A stretch of 41,083 bases of DNA, from the NCBI GenBank assembly GCA_023423935.1, contig JAFAEQ010000034.1, forward strand, positions 1-41,083. The letters run 5' to 3'. Of this stretch, positions 1 to 8,733 are shown piece after piece. This stretch comes from Pseudomonadota bacterium. GTDB taxonomy: Bacteria > Pseudomonadota > Gammaproteobacteria > Steroidobacterales > Steroidobacteraceae. A program made the position numbers and the translations under genes. Within the stretch, counting starts at the first letter, position 1; each line of letters opens with the position of its first letter. A model generated the notes under the pieces. The model searched no databases, was not told the DNA's origin, and saw nothing but the letters and a program-made list of their open reading frames with translations.

Positions 1-29
1 GAGCGAATGTGCTCCGCCGCGATGGATCC

Positions 30-2564
30 TTACGGCGTCTCGTCGATCGTCTGGAGCGGGCCCGGAGGCGCCGATGCGCGGCGACGCTCGCGCCAGTCGC
101 CAAGGAACAGCATGATCGGCGCTGCGATGAAGATCGACGAGCTTGCTGCGATGACGATTCCGAACACCATCGGGATCGCGAAGCTCGCGACCGTACTGCC
201 GCCCATGATGGCCATCGGCACCATCGCCAGGAACGCTGTCACCGAGGTGAACACGGAGCGTGCGAGCGTTTCGTTGATGCTGCGGTCGATGATGTCCCGC
301 AGCGGAGTTCTGGGGTTCAATCGCAAGTTCTCACGCATCCGGTCATACACGACGACCTTGTCGTTGACCGAGTACCCGATCAACGTCAGGAGCGCCGCGA
401 TCGCGGTCAGGTTGAACTCCAGGCCAGTGAGGGCGAAGAAGCCAACCACCTTGGTCGTATCGAGTACCAGCGTTGCGATTGCGCCGATGGCGAAATGCCA
501 GTCGAAGCGCACCCAGATGTAGATGAACATCGCGATGCTCGCGAACAGCACTGCGAGAATGCCCGCATCGGTGAGTTCGCCGCTGACCTTCGGCCCGATG
601 ACTTCCACACGGTCGAATCGAAGATCCGGCTCGACTTCGAGCATTGCGGCCTTGGCGAGCTCCGCCTGCTGAGTCTGTGCGGCGGCAGTCGCACCCGGTT
701 TTTCCTGCAGCCGCACGAGCACCGTCGAGCCGTCAGTTCCCGCCTGCTGCAAGCTGATCTCGCCGAGCTCTGCATTCTCCAGGCGCGCGCGAAGATCGGC
801 GATGCTCATGGCCTGCGGTGCTGTCGCCTCGATGATCGTGCCGCCGGTGAAATCGACGCCGTAGTTCAGTCCGGGATTGACGAACAGGAACAATGAGGCG
901 ATCGACAGCACCAGCGAGGCGCCCAGCCCGATGAAGCGCGCGCGCATCACCTGAAGCTTTGGCGTGGTGTTTATCCAACGCGTCGGCAGGAGCGAACCAA
1001 TCACGAACTGGCGTGGACGGCGCCAACGCAGCCAGAGCGCCATCACCGATCTGACAATCGTGACCGCCGTGAACATGGAGATGACGATGCCGATCGCCAT
1101 GGTAATGGCGAAGCCTCTGACCGGGCCGGAGCCGAACCAGAACAGGAGCACGGTCGCGATCAGCGCAGTCACGTTCGAGTCGATGACGGTGGCATAAGCG
1201 CGGTTGAAGCCGCTCGTCAGTGCGGCCATCGCCGACTTGCCATTGCGTGTCTCCTCGCGAATGCGCTCATTGATCAGCACGTTCGCATCGACCGCAAGTC
1301 CAATGCCGAGCACGATGCCCGCAATCCCGGGCAGCGTGAGAGTGGCACCGATCAGCTTCAGCGCCGCCAGCGTGAGCGTGATGTTCACCATCAACGCAAG
1401 GTTCGCTACGACGCCCCAGCCTCGATAGAGGACGGTCATGAATACCAGCACCAGCAGCAGTCCGACTGCGCCTGTGATCGCACCCATGCGGATAGCGTCG
1501 CTTCCCAGGTCGGGACCGACCAGACGTTCTTCGATGATGTGCAGCGGTACGGGAAGTGCGCCGGCGCGCAACAGCGCGGCCAGCGAGCTCGTCTCGGCTA
1601 CAGTGAAGTTGCCGGTAATCTGGCCCGACCCACCGAGAATCGGCTCGCGAATGACTGGCGCGCTGATGACCTCTCCATCGAGCACGATCGCCATCTGACG
1701 GCCGACATTGTCGCGGGTGATCTGCGCGAACTGTCGTTTGCCCAGATCGTCGAAGCGGAACGAAACGATCGGCCCACCCTCGATCGAGTCGAGCCCCGAT
1801 GCGGCCTGCACGAGTCGTTCTCCCTGCAGCAGGGGACGACGCTGCAACACATAGTCGACGGGCTCATCGGCCGCGGGCACGCGAATGGAGTTCACACCCG
1901 GCGTCCCGCTGCCGCGTGGCTGCACGGATTCGACGCGATGGAACGTCAGCTTTGCGGTGCTGCCGAGGAGCTTGCGAATCTCCGCAGAGTCCTGCACGCC
2001 CGGGAGCTGCACCAGAATGCGATCGGTGCCGAGCGCCTGAACGGTGGGTTCCGCAACGCCGATGGCATCGATGCGCCGACGGACGATCTCGATGCTCTGC
2101 TGCAGCGCCGACTGCTGACGTGCGACCAGCGCGGCAGGGTCCGGCTTGAGTTGAATCGTGCCGTCAGGCCGCAGATCGATCGTGTTTACAGGTGTCGCAT
2201 TGGCCGCCGCATTGCTGCGTAGTGCACGTTCGGCCTGCTTCGCGATCTCCGGGCTGTTCGCCCGCAGTACGACCGCATCCGCCGTGACCGTGCCGCGGAC
2301 CCCGCCGATGCGCGCATCGCGCAGGATCGTCTGTGTGTCGGCCAAGAGATTCTCGAGCTGATCGCGCAATAGCGCTGCGGAGTCGATCTCGAGCACGAGA
2401 TGAGCTCCGCCGCGCAGATCGAGCCCGAGCGCCACCGGCTCCTTGGGCAGCCACTCAGGCAATGCTTGACGTTGAGAAGGTGTAAGAGCGTTTGGCAGCG
2501 CAATGAGGCTGCCGATGACCACGACGAGCGCGTATAGAACGAGCTTCCAGGTAGAGGGAACCAT
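30..2564 (-). CDS. secDF: SecD-SecF fusion, protein translocase accessory subunit
   Basis: The 844-residue protein joins SecD and SecF, the RND-type membrane subunits that use the proton gradient to help pull secreted proteins through SecYEG. The SecD half shows the family motif GLDLRGGAHL (residues 47-56), a periplasmic domain and the TM4 motif with GLAVDANVLINERIREE. The SecF half begins after a basic stretch near 515-545 and has GVDFTGG from residue 569 and the TM motif GYSVNDKVVVYDRMREN. The periplasmic loop is short compared with E. coli SecD (615 residues), more like the Bacillus SecDF fusion. The ATG at 2564 is preceded by GGAGTG at good spacing. No yajC is next to it; the upstream gene is a small exported protein 68 bp away on the same strand. 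Fused SecDF is unusual in gammaproteobacteria, where secD and secF are normally separate. Function is secure. Confidence 0.96.
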   Translation of the reverse strand: MVPSTWKLVLYALVVVIGSLIALPNALTPSQRQALPEWLPKEPVALGLDLRGGAHLVLEIDSAALLRDQLENLLADTQTILRDARIGGVRGTVTADAVVLRANSPEIAKQAERALRSNAAANATPVNTIDLRPDGTIQLKPDPAALVARQQSALQQSIEIVRRRIDAIGVAEPTVQALGTDRILVQLPGVQDSAEIRKLLGSTAKLTFHRVESVQPRGSGTPGVNSIRVPAADEPVDYVLQRRPLLQGERLVQAASGLDSIEGGPIVSFRFDDLGKRQFAQITRDNVGRQMAIVLDGEVISAPVIREPILGGSGQITGNFTVAETSSLAALLRAGALPVPLHIIEERLVGPDLGSDAIRMGAITGAVGLLLVLVFMTVLYRGWGVVANLALMVNITLTLAALKLIGATLTLPGIAGIVLGIGLAVDANVLINERIREETRNGKSAMAALTSGFNRAYATVIDSNVTALIATVLLFWFGSGPVRGFAITMAIGIVISMFTAVTIVRSVMALWLRWRRPRQFVIGSLLPTRWINTTPKLQVMRARFIGLGASLVLSIASLFLFVNPGLNYGVDFTGGTIIEATAPQAMSIADLRARLENAELGEISLQQAGTDGSTVLVRLQEKPGATAAAQTQQAELAKAAMLEVEPDLRFDRVEVIGPKVSGELTDAGILAVLFASIAMFIYIWVRFDWHFAIGAIATLVLDTTKVVGFFALTGLEFNLTAIAALLTLIGYSVNDKVVVYDRMRENLRLNPRTPLRDIIDRSINETLARSVFTSVTAFLAMVPMAIMGGSTVASFAIPMVFGIVIAASSSIFIAAPIMLFLGDWRERRRASAPPGPLQTIDETP

Positions 2565-2632
2565 GAGATCACTCCGGTTGGCGCAAACGAAATGAATTCG
2601 GGGGCGTCAGGGCGCACCCGAATCGTCCTGAA

Positions 2633-3016
2633 TCAATGCAGGCGCGCGAACGAAGGAGGTGCGCGAGGTTGCGCAGAGGAGTGAAGGTCGGGAGCACGAA
2701 TTCGAGCATGCAAGTGCTCGAAAGACTGAAGCGTGTGGATAGCCGGCGATCGAGGAAGCGCAGCTGCAATCGCCCCTCCCGGATTGCCGCCATTCAACGT
2801 GCCATCGCGGCGGTGATGCGGTGCATGGAGCGAGGCGGCGCGTTCTGCAGCCAGGATCGAAGGCTGCGAATGCGCGCCCGCCAGCGCCTGTTCGACCGTC
2901 GAGTGAGCGGCAGCCGGCTTTGCGAGTACCGCCCAGGATGCGAGCACCATGAGCACGAACCACAGCGCCGCGTGGGTGCGATCGATCGACGGCTGTGATG
3001 TGAATGATGTGCGCAT
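2633..3016 (-). CDS. small exported His/Ala/Pro-rich protein, unknown function
   Basis: This 127-residue reading frame was not recognised as a known family. It has a plausible signal peptide: a hydrophobic run ALWFVLMVLASWAVLA followed by KPAAAH, with cleavage likely after AAA. The mature part is rich in Ala, His, Pro and Arg (for example SLHAPHHRRDG and HTLQSFEHLHARIRAPDLH) and predicts little structure. It lies just upstream of secDF on the same strand (68 bp gap), so the two could be co-transcribed. The ATG at 3016 was chosen because it puts the hydrophobic segment about 17 residues in; another start at 3040 adds eight residues. It could be a small metal-binding periplasmic protein, but that is a guess from composition, and a non-coding frame is not excluded. 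Confidence 0.5.
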   Translation of the reverse strand: MRTSFTSQPSIDRTHAALWFVLMVLASWAVLAKPAAAHSTVEQALAGAHSQPSILAAERAASLHAPHHRRDGTLNGGNPGGAIAAALPRSPAIHTLQSFEHLHARIRAPDLHSSAQPRAPPSFARLH

Positions 3017-3218
3017 GGGTTGAGCGCAGCGAACAGGCATTCGCCGCGCTGGCGAGATTCTAGCGGTAATACCGTCGCGGGTCTGTTCGAGAAGATCGAA
3101 CGCGTACGCAGAGAAAATCCAATGGTTTATCGGGCGAGGGGTGGTACAAACCGGGAAGTCATCTCACAGGAAAGAGGGTTCTCGTGCACTCGCTGCAAAC
3201 GAGTGCTGCGTCGGCAGC

Positions 3219-3803
3219 ATGTCGGTTTCAAGCTATCGCGCGCGTCGTACGACGTCGATGCAATCAGGCGCATGGCACGTGCTCGTAACTGCCGGCTATG
3301 CGATCGAACGCTCGTGCACGCATCGGCGCGAGCAGGCTCAAGCCGACTTCGCACGCAAAGCCATGGAGGTATTGCCGTCGGATGAAGCGACGACGTATGA
3401 GCCCGGTCCGCGCGGCCTCGTGATCGCGGCAGAGACCGAACTGTCGCTCGAGCGTCCGGTTCGCCGGCTGCGGGAGGTCTACGGCGATATGGTGCGAATC
3501 GGTCCACCCCGGGTCCGATATCGCAAGAGCGATCGCATCGAACAACCCATCATCGGGCTACGCGTGCTCTGTGCACACGAACACTACGAACCGATTCGCT
3601 CGGACCTGCGATTGCGCCGCGGGGTCATCGTGGACACCGAAGTCACCCGCACCTTCGGCATCATCCGCGCGTGCGCGCCGATGACGATGCTTCTGGGGTA
3701 TCCGGACGCATTGAAGGAAATGTCGCAGGGCAGGGCACATCTGGTCATGTGGCTCAGTCACTATGAGCAGCTGGATGATCCCCCGCCGCTCGATGCTGCC
3801 TGA
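3219..3803 (+). CDS. orphan EF-G-like protein with domains III and V only
   Basis: The roughly 194-residue protein resembles the C-terminal part of elongation factor G but lacks the GTPase domain, domain II and domain IV. Residues from about WHVLVTAGYAIERS to VRIGPPRVRYR match EF-G domain III (in EF-G: an IEP-type start, then the GELHLE region and VGKPQVAYRE). Directly after it, HYEPIRSDLRLRRG to YPDALKEMSQGRAHLVMWLSHYE matches domain V (EPIM..., RRG, LSEMFGYATDLRS.TQGRA...F.HYE). The whole domain IV, which in EF-G reaches the decoding centre, is missing between them. Start choice is uncertain: ATG at 3219, ATG at 3258 and an upstream GTG at 3141 share the frame and none has a clear ribosome-binding site; domain III needs at least the start at 3258. 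Neighbours give no functional clue. A role on the ribosome is inference only. Confidence 0.82.
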   Translation: MSVSSYRARRTTSMQSGAWHVLVTAGYAIERSCTHRREQAQADFARKAMEVLPSDEATTYEPGPRGLVIAAETELSLERPVRRLREVYGDMVRIGPPRVRYRKSDRIEQPIIGLRVLCAHEHYEPIRSDLRLRRGVIVDTEVTRTFGIIRACAPMTMLLGYPDALKEMSQGRAHLVMWLSHYEQLDDPPPLDAA

Positions 3804-3949
3804 ATTCCGGGACCAGCACACACCAAGACGGGCATGAGGACTCGCCGACCGCTCGCTGGCGGTACGCGTGAAGGCGGTGAGATGCAGTAGGCAGTACCCC
3901 GTGCGCTCGTTGAGTAGAGTGCGGTCAGTTTCGTCAACTGATCGACGCC

Positions 3950-5056
3950 ATGGCACGCCTAAGCTCCCTCTGCATCGCGCTCCTGCTCCTGGTCAGCATC
4001 CACGCCTCGGCACAGAGCGATGGTCCGTACGTCATCCGCACATCCGACGGTTCGCTAGATGCGTGGTCGGTGGACGTCATCGATGATGTCGCCCGCAAGC
4101 GCGTGCGTGCGCTGAAGGAGAACGCAACGATCGTGGTTCCTGCGGTCGGTGCCATACCGTCATTCGAGGTGGCGCTGCGCGGTCCTGCGGACATTCCCAG
4201 GGAAGAAGTGAAAACGAATCGCAAGGCACCGATCTTCGTCGCCGCAGATACGCATGGCGAGTTCGAGATTCTGGCGCAGATGCTGATGGAGCACCGCATC
4301 GTCGACCCGGAGCTGCGATGGAGTTTTGGGTCCGGACATTTGGTCGTGCTGGGCGATGTTTTCGATCGCGGCCCGAATCAGCTCGAGATTCTTTGGCTTC
4401 TGTATGCGCTCGAAGCTCAGGCTCAGAAGGCGGGCGGCGGAGTTCATCTGCTGCTTGGCAATCACGAGTTCATGATTCTTCAAGGCGATGTGCGATACCT
4501 GAATCCAAAGTATCAGCGTACCGCGCAGGTACTCGGGGTCGATGCGTACACACGCTTGTTCAGCGAGGCCAGTCTTCTCGGCCAATGGCTGCGAACCCGG
4601 GCCTCGATCATGAAGATCGATCAACTGCTCGTTCTTCACGGAGGCGTTTCACCCGCGATCGTCGAACGAGGATTGACCCTCGCGCAGATCAACTCGACGT
4701 TGCGTTCAACACTCGCGCGGCAAACATTCGCCGGTGCCGGCGAGCGAAATCTCGCGGAATTCCTTTCCGGTCCCGAAGGACCACTGTGGTACCGCGGTTA
4801 TTTTCCTGACGATGCAGGAAGGCAGGAAGCGACCACGCAGGACGTGCAACGCATCCGCGAGTACTTCGGCGTGACCACGGTGCTGGTCGGCCATACGCGC
4901 GTGCCGACGATCACGCCGCTCTATTCAGGAGCTGTGATCGCGGTGCAGGTCTATCCACGCCGAAGTCCAGACGGTGTTACGACTTTCGAAGCGCTCCTGG
5001 TACGAGACGGCCGCTTCCACCGCGCGAGACCGAACGGCACGCTCGAGGAGTTGTGA
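3950..5056 (+). CDS. exported PPP-family metallophosphoesterase (Shewanella-like phosphatase type)
   Basis: The 368-residue protein has an N-terminal signal peptide (LCIALLLLVSIHASAQ, cleavage near residue 21) and a calcineurin-type phosphoesterase fold. The metal-binding motifs appear in order: ADTHGEF (D100, H102), GDVFDRG (D136, D139, R140), GNHE (N171, H172, E173), LHGG (H230) and VGHT (H315). The GD.HG, GD..DRG and GNHE spacing is that of PPP-family protein phosphatases. Together with the signal peptide this fits the Shewanella-like protein phosphatase group, which acts in the periplasm. The substrate cannot be read from the sequence; phosphotyrosine or phosphoserine proteins are known for the family, and a small-molecule phosphate is possible. 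It converges on the epimerase gene at 5132 with a 75 bp gap. The ATG at 3950 gives a good signal peptide. Confidence 0.9.
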   Translation: MARLSSLCIALLLLVSIHASAQSDGPYVIRTSDGSLDAWSVDVIDDVARKRVRALKENATIVVPAVGAIPSFEVALRGPADIPREEVKTNRKAPIFVAADTHGEFEILAQMLMEHRIVDPELRWSFGSGHLVVLGDVFDRGPNQLEILWLLYALEAQAQKAGGGVHLLLGNHEFMILQGDVRYLNPKYQRTAQVLGVDAYTRLFSEASLLGQWLRTRASIMKIDQLLVLHGGVSPAIVERGLTLAQINSTLRSTLARQTFAGAGERNLAEFLSGPEGPLWYRGYFPDDAGRQEATTQDVQRIREYFGVTTVLVGHTRVPTITPLYSGAVIAVQVYPRRSPDGVTTFEALLVRDGRFHRARPNGTLEEL

Positions 5057-5131
5057 GCGCCATCGATTTCGGCCGAGCCCATCGGCATCCGGGCCGTATC
5101 GACATCGCGCACTGCGTCCTGCCACCTTGGC

Positions 5132-5962
5132 CTACATGCGTCCCGCGGCAACCGCGTCTGCGAGTCGCGGAAATTCGGCCCTGAAGCCGAGATCTTCGCG
5201 GATGCGCCGGCCGTCCAGGAGCGCGTCGAAGGCACGCGCCAACTCGGCGTTCGAGCCGTCTGGCGGCGCTTCGCCCACTGATGCGAAGAGCGTTGCATAG
5301 TCGGGCGCCTCGTCATCGACGACGTTGTAGATGCGATAGGACGGCGAAGGTGCGTCGAGCAGCAGCGACACCGCCTGGCCGACATCGCCATGATGGGCGA
5401 TGGACGTGCGCTGGGCAGGCGGAAATCCGCGCATCATCGGTATCGCTTCCTGGATATGCGGATCATCGTCACCGTAGACGAACGGCAAGCGAAGTACCCG
5501 TACGTCTAATCCTTCGAGGCCGAGAAGGTAGCGCTCCGCAGCGAGCTTGCTGACAGGGTACGCAGCGGTTGGCGCGCAATCGTCGTCTTCGCGAGCAAGG
5601 CGGCCGCCGTTCGCGCCGTAGACCAGTCCCGTGCTGATAAAGACGAAACGCTTGACTGACGCGTCACGCGCGGCACCGGCGAGGTGTCGGGTGCCGAGAT
5701 CGTTCGTGGCGTGCGCTTGTTCCGGAGTCGCTCCGCGAAAGAACGCCGCGCAGTGGACGACCGCATCGACTCCTCGCGTTGCATCAGCCAGGGTGGCGGG
5801 ATGTAGGAGATCGCCTTCAACCAGTTCGACTCGCGGACCCAGCAAGTCAGCTGCCCGCTTGCGATCCCGGACGAGCGCGTGAATGTGATTACCGCGCTTT
5901 GCCAGTCGACGGGTGAGGCGGCTTCCGATTTTTCCGGTGGCACCGGTGAGCAGGATTTTCAT
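5132..5962 (-). CDS. NAD(P)-dependent epimerase/dehydratase (extended SDR)
   Basis: With its start at 5962 the product is 276 residues and begins directly with the nucleotide-binding strand MKILLTGATGKIGS (GxxGxxG at 7-13). The extended-SDR catalytic residues are visible: STG at 110-112 and YPVSK with Y135 and K139. VYGDDDPH is typical of the UDP-sugar epimerase-like branch. The reading frame continues upstream to 6115, but that 51-residue extension is basic, overlaps the divergent regulator and precedes the Rossmann start, so it was dropped. Substrate is unknown; atypical SDRs of this kind act on nucleotide sugars, flavonoid-like or nucleotide substrates. It is transcribed divergently from the AraC-type regulator that starts at 6060, a common arrangement for a regulator and its target. 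Confidence 0.88.
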   Translation of the reverse strand: MKILLTGATGKIGSRLTRRLAKRGNHIHALVRDRKRAADLLGPRVELVEGDLLHPATLADATRGVDAVVHCAAFFRGATPEQAHATNDLGTRHLAGAARDASVKRFVFISTGLVYGANGGRLAREDDDCAPTAAYPVSKLAAERYLLGLEGLDVRVLRLPFVYGDDDPHIQEAIPMMRGFPPAQRTSIAHHGDVGQAVSLLLDAPSPSYRIYNVVDDEAPDYATLFASVGEAPPDGSNAELARAFDALLDGRRIREDLGFRAEFPRLADAVAAGRM

Positions 5963-6059
5963 GGGGGCACGGTAGCGTCGGCGACTCCCCCCGAATTGGA
6001 ATAAACGGACATGCCTGGCAACACTTGTGCGCAGACCTGACGGTTCGCAGAATGGGGCC

Positions 6060-6854
6060 ATGCATGACATCGAGCTCAACCCGCGCAGCCTCGCGCCGAG
6101 CCGGCCGATAGCCACAGCCGTGTCGATGTTCCGGATCGACGAAATCGACCGTGACTGTCATCGCGTCGCACTTCCGTCTCCCGAAATTCAGATCGTCTTT
6201 CGCTTCGGTCCTTCGGCACGCAATGGTCTCGATGCGCATGCGTTGGGTATGCATCACACGGTACGTCGTAAGCTCATTCGACGCGGGCAGCGCGCCGTAA
6301 CGGTCCGCCTGCAGCTCGGTGCTTCGAAGGCGGTGCTCGGTGTGCCGCCTTCTGTCGTGGCCGGATCTGTCGTTCCGCTCGAGGACCTCTGGGGTGTCGC
6401 GGGCGCAGAGCGCCTTCTCGATCAGCTGGCCGGAGTCAATGAAACGATCGAAGCGGTGAACATCATCGAAGCTTCAATCGCAGGGCGTCTCGCATGCGCG
6501 GAAGCAAGCGATGCCAGCGTGCCTCTCGCGCTGGAGGCGGCTAAGAGATTAGTGGAGGCTCCGGTGAGCTCGGTCGCCGTCGGTCTGGGTGTGAGCGAAC
6601 GACACCTGCGTCGCGTGTTTCGCGAAGCCGTTGGGATGAGCCCGAAGCAGTTCGCTCGTGTTGCACGCTTTCGTCACGCACTGCGTACCGCCCGCGAAGA
6701 GAGTCGACTCGGCTGGGCAAGCATCGCCGCTGCGGCCGGATATTTCGATCAGGCGCACCTCATTGCAGACTTCCACGCGATCGCAGGTGTCGCGCCGCGC
6801 GCGCTGCTGAGCGAACTCGGTGCTGCCGAGAATGCCGCAGAGGTGTTGACTTAG
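6060..6854 (+). CDS. AraC-family transcriptional regulator
   Basis: The 264-residue protein ends in an AraC/XylS DNA-binding domain. The first helix-turn-helix covers VAVGLGVSERHLRRVFREAVG followed by MSPKQFARVARFRHAL, and the second includes WASIAAAAGYFDQAHLIADFHAIAG followed by APRAL. The N-terminal region (LPSPEIQIVFRFGP, then a cupin-like stretch with PPSVVAGSVVPLEDLWG) looks like the sensor domain of DUF6597-type AraC regulators; the ligand is unknown. ATG at 6060 was preferred over an in-frame GTG at 6027. The gene is divergent from the epimerase with 97 bp between starts, so control of that gene and of itself is the likely role (inference). Confidence 0.88.
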   Translation: MHDIELNPRSLAPSRPIATAVSMFRIDEIDRDCHRVALPSPEIQIVFRFGPSARNGLDAHALGMHHTVRRKLIRRGQRAVTVRLQLGASKAVLGVPPSVVAGSVVPLEDLWGVAGAERLLDQLAGVNETIEAVNIIEASIAGRLACAEASDASVPLALEAAKRLVEAPVSSVAVGLGVSERHLRRVFREAVGMSPKQFARVARFRHALRTAREESRLGWASIAAAAGYFDQAHLIADFHAIAGVAPRALLSELGAAENAAEVLT

Positions 6855-6861
6855 CGCCGCG

Positions 6862-6895
6862 CGGAGGCCGATCGCATCGTCGATGTTGGCCTCCG
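6862..6895 (+). terminator. inverted repeat after the AraC gene, possible transcript end
   Basis: CGGAGGCC (6862-6869) is repeated in reverse complement as GGCCTCCG (6888-6895), an 8-bp stem with an 18-nt loop that can itself fold (ATCG...CGAT). It starts 7 bp after the stop codon of the AraC gene. There is no T-run, so it is a processed-end or weak terminator candidate. The remaining sequence up to 7106 shows no convincing gene or repeat. Confidence 0.4.
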
Positions 6896-7106
6896 ATTAC
6901 GCCGCATGCGGTCGGTTCACATCCGGGCAGCCGCCCAACGCGAGCAATCGCTCAATGCCTTTGCAGTCTCAGTCCGAGGTAACCTCTGATCAATTCGCCA
7001 CTCGCGGCCATAGTTGCTTCGCCCACCGAAGCATTTCAACCAGTTGCAGACTTGCGAAGGTCAGGGAAGTCGATAAATCAGAGCTTCGCTAGATTACGAG
7101 GCGTCA

Positions 7107-7442
7107 TCATCGAGAGGCCTTCCTGGTAGCCATCCAGGCCGAGCGGCGCTGATCCAGCTCTTTATCGGAAAGCCGAACGACTCCGAGATCACAGGCGAAC
7201 GGCAACAGAAGGGATCGCAGCGTATTGAGTGTTGGATTGCCTCGCCCAGCCTCAATGTCCGCAAGCACTCTGGGCGCAACGCCGCAAAGCTGTGCGTACT
7301 CCGACTGCGATCGCTTGATGCTCAGTCGCATGTTGCGCACAACCTCGCTGATCGGAAGATCCGAGCTCGGCAACTGAGCGCTGAGTGCATTGCGCATCTC
7401 CAGTACCTGCTGCGCATCCAGGCTACGGCGAACTCGGCGCAT
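7107..7442 (-). CDS. hipB: HipB-like helix-turn-helix antitoxin
   Basis: The 111-residue protein has an XRE/Cro-type helix-turn-helix (IKRSQSEYAQLCGVAPRVLADIE then AGRGNPTLNTLRSLLLPF), the fold of HipB antitoxins, which bind the HipA kinase and repress the operon. The tail (LSDKELDQRRSAWMATRKASR) is short and basic. ATG at 7442 has AGGAG five bases upstream on the minus strand and is preferred over GTG at 7448. The gene overlaps the 3' end of hipA by 20 bp, so translation is probably coupled. The order is hipA then hipB, the reverse of E. coli hipBA. With the toxin gene first, antitoxin supply must depend on coupling or on a separate promoter inside hipA. Confidence 0.87.
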   Translation of the reverse strand: MRRVRRSLDAQQVLEMRNALSAQLPSSDLPISEVVRNMRLSIKRSQSEYAQLCGVAPRVLADIEAGRGNPTLNTLRSLLLPFACDLGVVRLSDKELDQRRSAWMATRKASR

Positions 7443-8724
7443 GGCCACTCCTGTTCGAACGCGGCATATCGACGAGTGTGTTCAACACTCGATCAACGTG
7501 GGATTGTCGATACTCAAGGATGAGATCATCCACACCGCATTGCTTCATGACGGCGGGCAAATCGGCTGCACGCTCACGGAAGTCACCCAGCGCCTGCGCG
7601 AACAGCTGCTCGTCGATCTCAACATGTGCCTCGCGCGCCCGGATCGCGACTCGTTCGATGATGGCTGGCCAGTTCAGTTGTCCGGGCTCCTCGCCCTCCC
7701 AGCGCAGCACTCGCGTGATGGCTCGCGCATCCAGAAAGGTAGGCCCAACGTCGAAAAGCGGCGCGAGCTGCATGGTGCCGTCCGTGTCCTTCAGGATTGC
7801 GGTATTACGGCCGTGGTTGTCGCGATTACCGAGCGCGAGATTCAGCAGATCACGCCATACGTACTCGCGAAGCTCTGTATTGAAATCGGTCACGACGCGC
7901 GCCAACTCGACGAGCACCTGACCGTGCTGAAGCGGGTGGCCCGCTGACGTGATGTCAGTCACGGAGTAAAGGCTCTCCACTCCCAATCGCTCGACGTGGC
8001 CTTCTGCGCCGCGTCGATCGAACCGGGGAACGAGGAGGGCACCATCGATGAATTGCGGCAACTCTTCGGTCGTGCGCAGACCGATATGCCGAGCGACTCG
8101 TTGATATGCCGCTTCGGTTCGAAGGATGAGCTCGGCATTGGGGCCCGCATCCGGCACGGGAAATTTCAGAAGCGCGTGGTTCACGGCAAAGGCGTCGCAG
8201 CTCCCATCATCGGGGAACCACAGACCTTCTCTGTCTTGCACCACCCAGAACTTCGGCGCTTCACCCTGCGTGTCGGTCGCACCTGTTACTGCGGCACCGA
8301 CGCCAGCCGCGTACTCGAGGAATTCATCACCTCGCTGTGTCATCTCGGCGAGCTCGAATGGCCTGTGCGCCAGCGATGGCGGAATCACATCGGGGATCAC
8401 ACGTAGGTTGCCTACCGGATTGAAAGCCCCGCGCTGCAGGACATCCCACTCCGTGAGCGCCACACCCGCCGTGCGCTCCAGACGCTTTCGTGCGGCGCCT
8501 TGTGGAAGCAGATCGATCAGGAATGCAGGCCACTCTTCACACTGCCGATCTCCAAAATCCACCGGCAGGCGCACCGAGACCGCGCGTAAATCGCGCGCAA
8601 AAAGATGCTCCGCGGCATAGTCCGCGGCATAGGTCAGCCGCACCGCGTTCTGGCGGTTGCCAGCCCCTCCGCTGAGATCCGCGCAGTGATGCCACCGGCC
8701 CGCAATGTAGGCGTCGATCCTCAT
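7423..8724 (-). CDS. hipA: HipA-like Ser/Thr kinase toxin
   Basis: The 433-residue protein matches HipA in length (E. coli 440) and architecture: an N-terminal Couple_hipA region (about 1-110) and a C-terminal kinase core. The catalytic loop is NRDNHGRN (D302, N307) and the metal-binding DFG equivalent is PLFDVG (D325); their 23-residue spacing equals D309-D332 of E. coli HipA. The P-loop segment is GAAVTGATDTQGEAPKF, where E. coli has the autophosphorylated VAGAQEKTAL-type sequence. All key residues are present, so the kinase looks active. E. coli HipA phosphorylates glutamyl-tRNA synthetase and triggers persistence; the target of this branch is unknown. ATG at 8724 or GTG at 8733 may start translation; neither has a Shine-Dalgarno sequence, and the candidate operator arm ends one base upstream of the GTG. 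Confidence 0.9.
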   Translation of the reverse strand: MRIDAYIAGRWHHCADLSGGAGNRQNAVRLTYAADYAAEHLFARDLRAVSVRLPVDFGDRQCEEWPAFLIDLLPQGAARKRLERTAGVALTEWDVLQRGAFNPVGNLRVIPDVIPPSLAHRPFELAEMTQRGDEFLEYAAGVGAAVTGATDTQGEAPKFWVVQDREGLWFPDDGSCDAFAVNHALLKFPVPDAGPNAELILRTEAAYQRVARHIGLRTTEELPQFIDGALLVPRFDRRGAEGHVERLGVESLYSVTDITSAGHPLQHGQVLVELARVVTDFNTELREYVWRDLLNLALGNRDNHGRNTAILKDTDGTMQLAPLFDVGPTFLDARAITRVLRWEGEEPGQLNWPAIIERVAIRAREAHVEIDEQLFAQALGDFRERAADLPAVMKQCGVDDLILEYRQSHVDRVLNTLVDMPRSNRSGHAPSSP

Positions 8725-8733
8725 AACATGCAC

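Noticed and set aside
6883..7092. 69-residue open frame between the AraC and hipB genes
   Set aside because: No ribosome-binding site, no recognisable domain and composition like non-coding DNA.
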